8,278 nucleotides of DNA from Armatimonadota bacterium (lineage in GTDB: Bacteria > Armatimonadota > Fimbriimonadia > Fimbriimonadales > Fimbriimonadaceae): contig DPBN01000193.1 of NCBI GenBank assembly GCA_003516955.1, positions 1 through 8,278 on the forward strand, written 5' to 3'. The notes beneath the pieces were generated by a model that worked only from the letters and a program-made list of their open reading frames with translations, searched no databases and was not told where the DNA came from. This document shows, piece by piece, positions 6,961-8,278 of this stretch. Made by a program: the position numbers and the translations under genes. The stretch's first letter is position 1. Each line of letters opens with the position of its first letter.

Positions 6961-8277
6961 TCAGCGATCGCGGCGGCGACGCCCCCAGCCTTCGCCATCA
7001 CGCTGGGAATGGTGATCCTTGTTTCCCCAGCCGCTGCGCGGCTTGCGCTCGCCGGATACGCCCAGCGTACGGCGTTCGCTTTCGTCACCCCGTACCCGGC
7101 GCTCGAACTCCGAGCGCGGCGCCGACTCACCGTACGCACGTGGCGCGGCGGGACGCTCTTGCCGGGATTCGTGACCGCGGGGCGCGTCCCCCCAACGGCG
7201 GGGCGAATCCTCGCCGCGACGCGGCGCCGGAGTGCGCGGACCGGAGGGTTTGCCCCCACGCGACCCCTCGAAGCCCCCACGCCCTGCACCGGCCGGACGG
7301 CGCGGTGCGCGCGGTTCCAACCCCTCGATCACGTGCTCGGCCAGACGCCGACCGGTGAAGCGCTCGATCGCCCCGATGGTGCGCATCTCGTTGGGGTGCG
7401 TGAGCGTGATCGCCACGCCGCTGCGCCCGGCACGGCCGGTACGGCCGATGCGGTGCACGTAATCTTCGGCCTGACGGGGCGGATCGAAGTTGATCACGTG
7501 CGAGATACCGGCCACGTCGATGCCGCGCGCGGCCACGTCGGTCGCCACCAGCACTTGCACCTCGCCGCGGCGCAGCCGGTCGAGCGTGCGCGTGCGCGCG
7601 CGCTGGGTCATGTCGCCGTGCAAGGCCGCGGCGCGCACCCCCCAGCCAACCATGCGTTCGGTGAGCTCCTCGGCGCTGCGCTTCGTCGCCGTGAAGACCA
7701 CCGCCTGCTGCACCCCCTCATCGGAGATCAGCTTTTCCAGCAGGCGATGCTTGTGCTCGAAGCCGTCGATGAGCATGAGCCGCTCCTCGATCTTGGCCTC
7801 CTGCACCGGAGTACTCGTGATCTCGATGCGCTGCGGCTCATGCGTGAGCGACAGCGCCAGGCGCCCCACCACGCCGTCGAGCGTGGCGGAAAAGAGCAGC
7901 GTCTGGCGCGGAGTGGGCAAGGATTCGGCAATGGCGCGGATGTCGTCGATGAACCCCATGTCGAGCATGCGATCGGCCTCGTCGAGCACCAAGGCTTCGA
8001 TCCCGTCGAGCGATACGGTTCTCTGCTGCATGTGGTCCATCAGGCGGCCGGGTGTGGCCACGATCACGTCCACCGGACCGGAGAGGTCGCGGCGCTGCGG
8101 ACCGAAAGGCATGCCCCCCACCAGCACCACGGTCTTGAGGCGACGCAGGCCGCGGCCATAGGTGCGGAAGGATTTTTCCACCTGCTGCGCGAGCTCGCGC
8201 GTGGGAGTGAGTACCAAGACGCGGGCCGAGCGCCCGGCGTGGCGCCGCGGCAGGGCGAGGCGCGCCAGAAGGGGCAG
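6961..8277 (-). CDS. rhlE: DEAD-box ATP-dependent RNA helicase, RhlE type (5' end cut by window edge)
   Basis: Unwinds short RNA duplexes with ATP; RhlE members act in ribosome assembly, RNA turnover and cold adaptation. The visible 438 residues lack the N-terminal Q motif and the Walker loop GKT, which should lie just beyond the right edge. Motifs seen in order are PTRELAQQ (Ia), GG and TPGRLMD (Ib), VLDEADRMLDMGF (II, about 7972-7983 for DEAD), SAT (III), VVFTATKRSAEEL (IV), ATDVAARGIDVAG (V) and HRIGRTGRAGRSG (VI). A roughly 115-residue tail rich in Arg, Gly, Pro and Ser follows; it is disordered and likely binds RNA. The frame continues unbroken upstream of a TTG at 8217, so that TTG is not the real start. 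The gene precedes yedE on the same strand. RhlE is preferred over other DEAD-box types because of the motif wording and basic tail, but RhlB- or DbpA-like paralogues are not excluded. Confidence 0.92.
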   Translation of the reverse strand: MPLLARLALPRRHAGRSARVLVLTPTRELAQQVEKSFRTYGRGLRRLKTVVLVGGMPFGPQRRDLSGPVDVIVATPGRLMDHMQQRTVSLDGIEALVLDEADRMLDMGFIDDIRAIAESLPTPRQTLLFSATLDGVVGRLALSLTHEPQRIEITSTPVQEAKIEERLMLIDGFEHKHRLLEKLISDEGVQQAVVFTATKRSAEELTERMVGWGVRAAALHGDMTQRARTRTLDRLRRGEVQVLVATDVAARGIDVAGISHVINFDPPRQAEDYVHRIGRTGRAGRSGVAITLTHPNEMRTIGAIERFTGRRLAEHVIEGLEPRAPRRPAGAGRGGFEGSRGGKPSGPRTPAPRRGEDSPRRWGDAPRGHESRQERPAAPRAYGESAPRSEFERRVRGDESERRTLGVSGERKPRSGWGNKDHHSQRDGEGWGRRRRDR

Positions 8278-8278
8278 C

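Noticed and set aside
7140..7358. Arg/Gly-rich tail of RhlE as a frameshifted or separate small gene
   Set aside because: The helicase frame stays open to 6961, and a basic, low-complexity tail is normal for RhlE proteins.
1..8278. Search for tRNA, rRNA, CRISPR repeats, transposase or integrase genes and attachment sites
   Set aside because: None was recognised; nearly all of the window is occupied by the annotated genes.

Overview
The window is dense with genes and falls into two blocks that do not look like the same genome. Positions 1-4436 hold three genes on the minus strand, read in this order: lepA (EF-4), a family GH29 alpha-L-fucosidase, and a PhoA-type alkaline phosphatase that runs off the left edge. 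Positions 4478-8278 hold ribH and nusB on the plus strand. Facing them on the minus strand are a RhlE-type DEAD-box RNA helicase (cut by the right edge), yedE and yedF. No RNA gene, mobile element, CRISPR array or tandem repeat was seen, and no intergenic stretch exceeds about 75 bases.

Organism: both blocks are GC-rich, but codon choice changes sharply at the lepA/ribH gap. In lepA I read 28 of 29 lysine codons as AAG, and the fucosidase and phosphatase lysines I read are also AAG. In ribH plus nusB about 4 of 9 are AAA, and in yedE 4 of 7. Glutamate follows the same trend (15 of 16 GAG in the first part of lepA, 12 of 18 GAA in nusB). The right block looks proteobacterial, probably betaproteobacterial: the RibH wording, the ATGA-coupled ribH-nusB pair, the enterobacterial-like YedE/YedF pair and RhlE all fit. 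The left block looks like a non-proteobacterial lineage, perhaps Armatimonadota or a similar polysaccharide-degrading bacterium; this is a guess from remembered family wording. The gap at 4437-4477 may therefore be a chimeric assembly join or, less likely, a real transfer boundary.

Layout and biology: the left block places a translation GTPase upstream of two scavenging hydrolases, one releasing fucose and one releasing phosphate from organic esters. None of the three has a clear Shine-Dalgarno site; the fucosidase and phosphatase each have a -10-like hexamer 5-6 bases before the start codon, which suggests leaderless transcripts. In the right block, ribH (riboflavin synthesis) and nusB (antitermination) form a translationally coupled pair. 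It ends in a hairpin-plus-T-run terminator that overlaps the end of yedF, which arrives from the other direction. yedE (membrane transporter-like) and yedF (TusA-like sulfur or selenium carrier) also overlap by ATGA, and yedE has its own good Shine-Dalgarno site and -10 box. I could not support a wholly new system here. The points most worth a check are the compositional break, the CPYN variant in YedF and the leaderless-looking starts.
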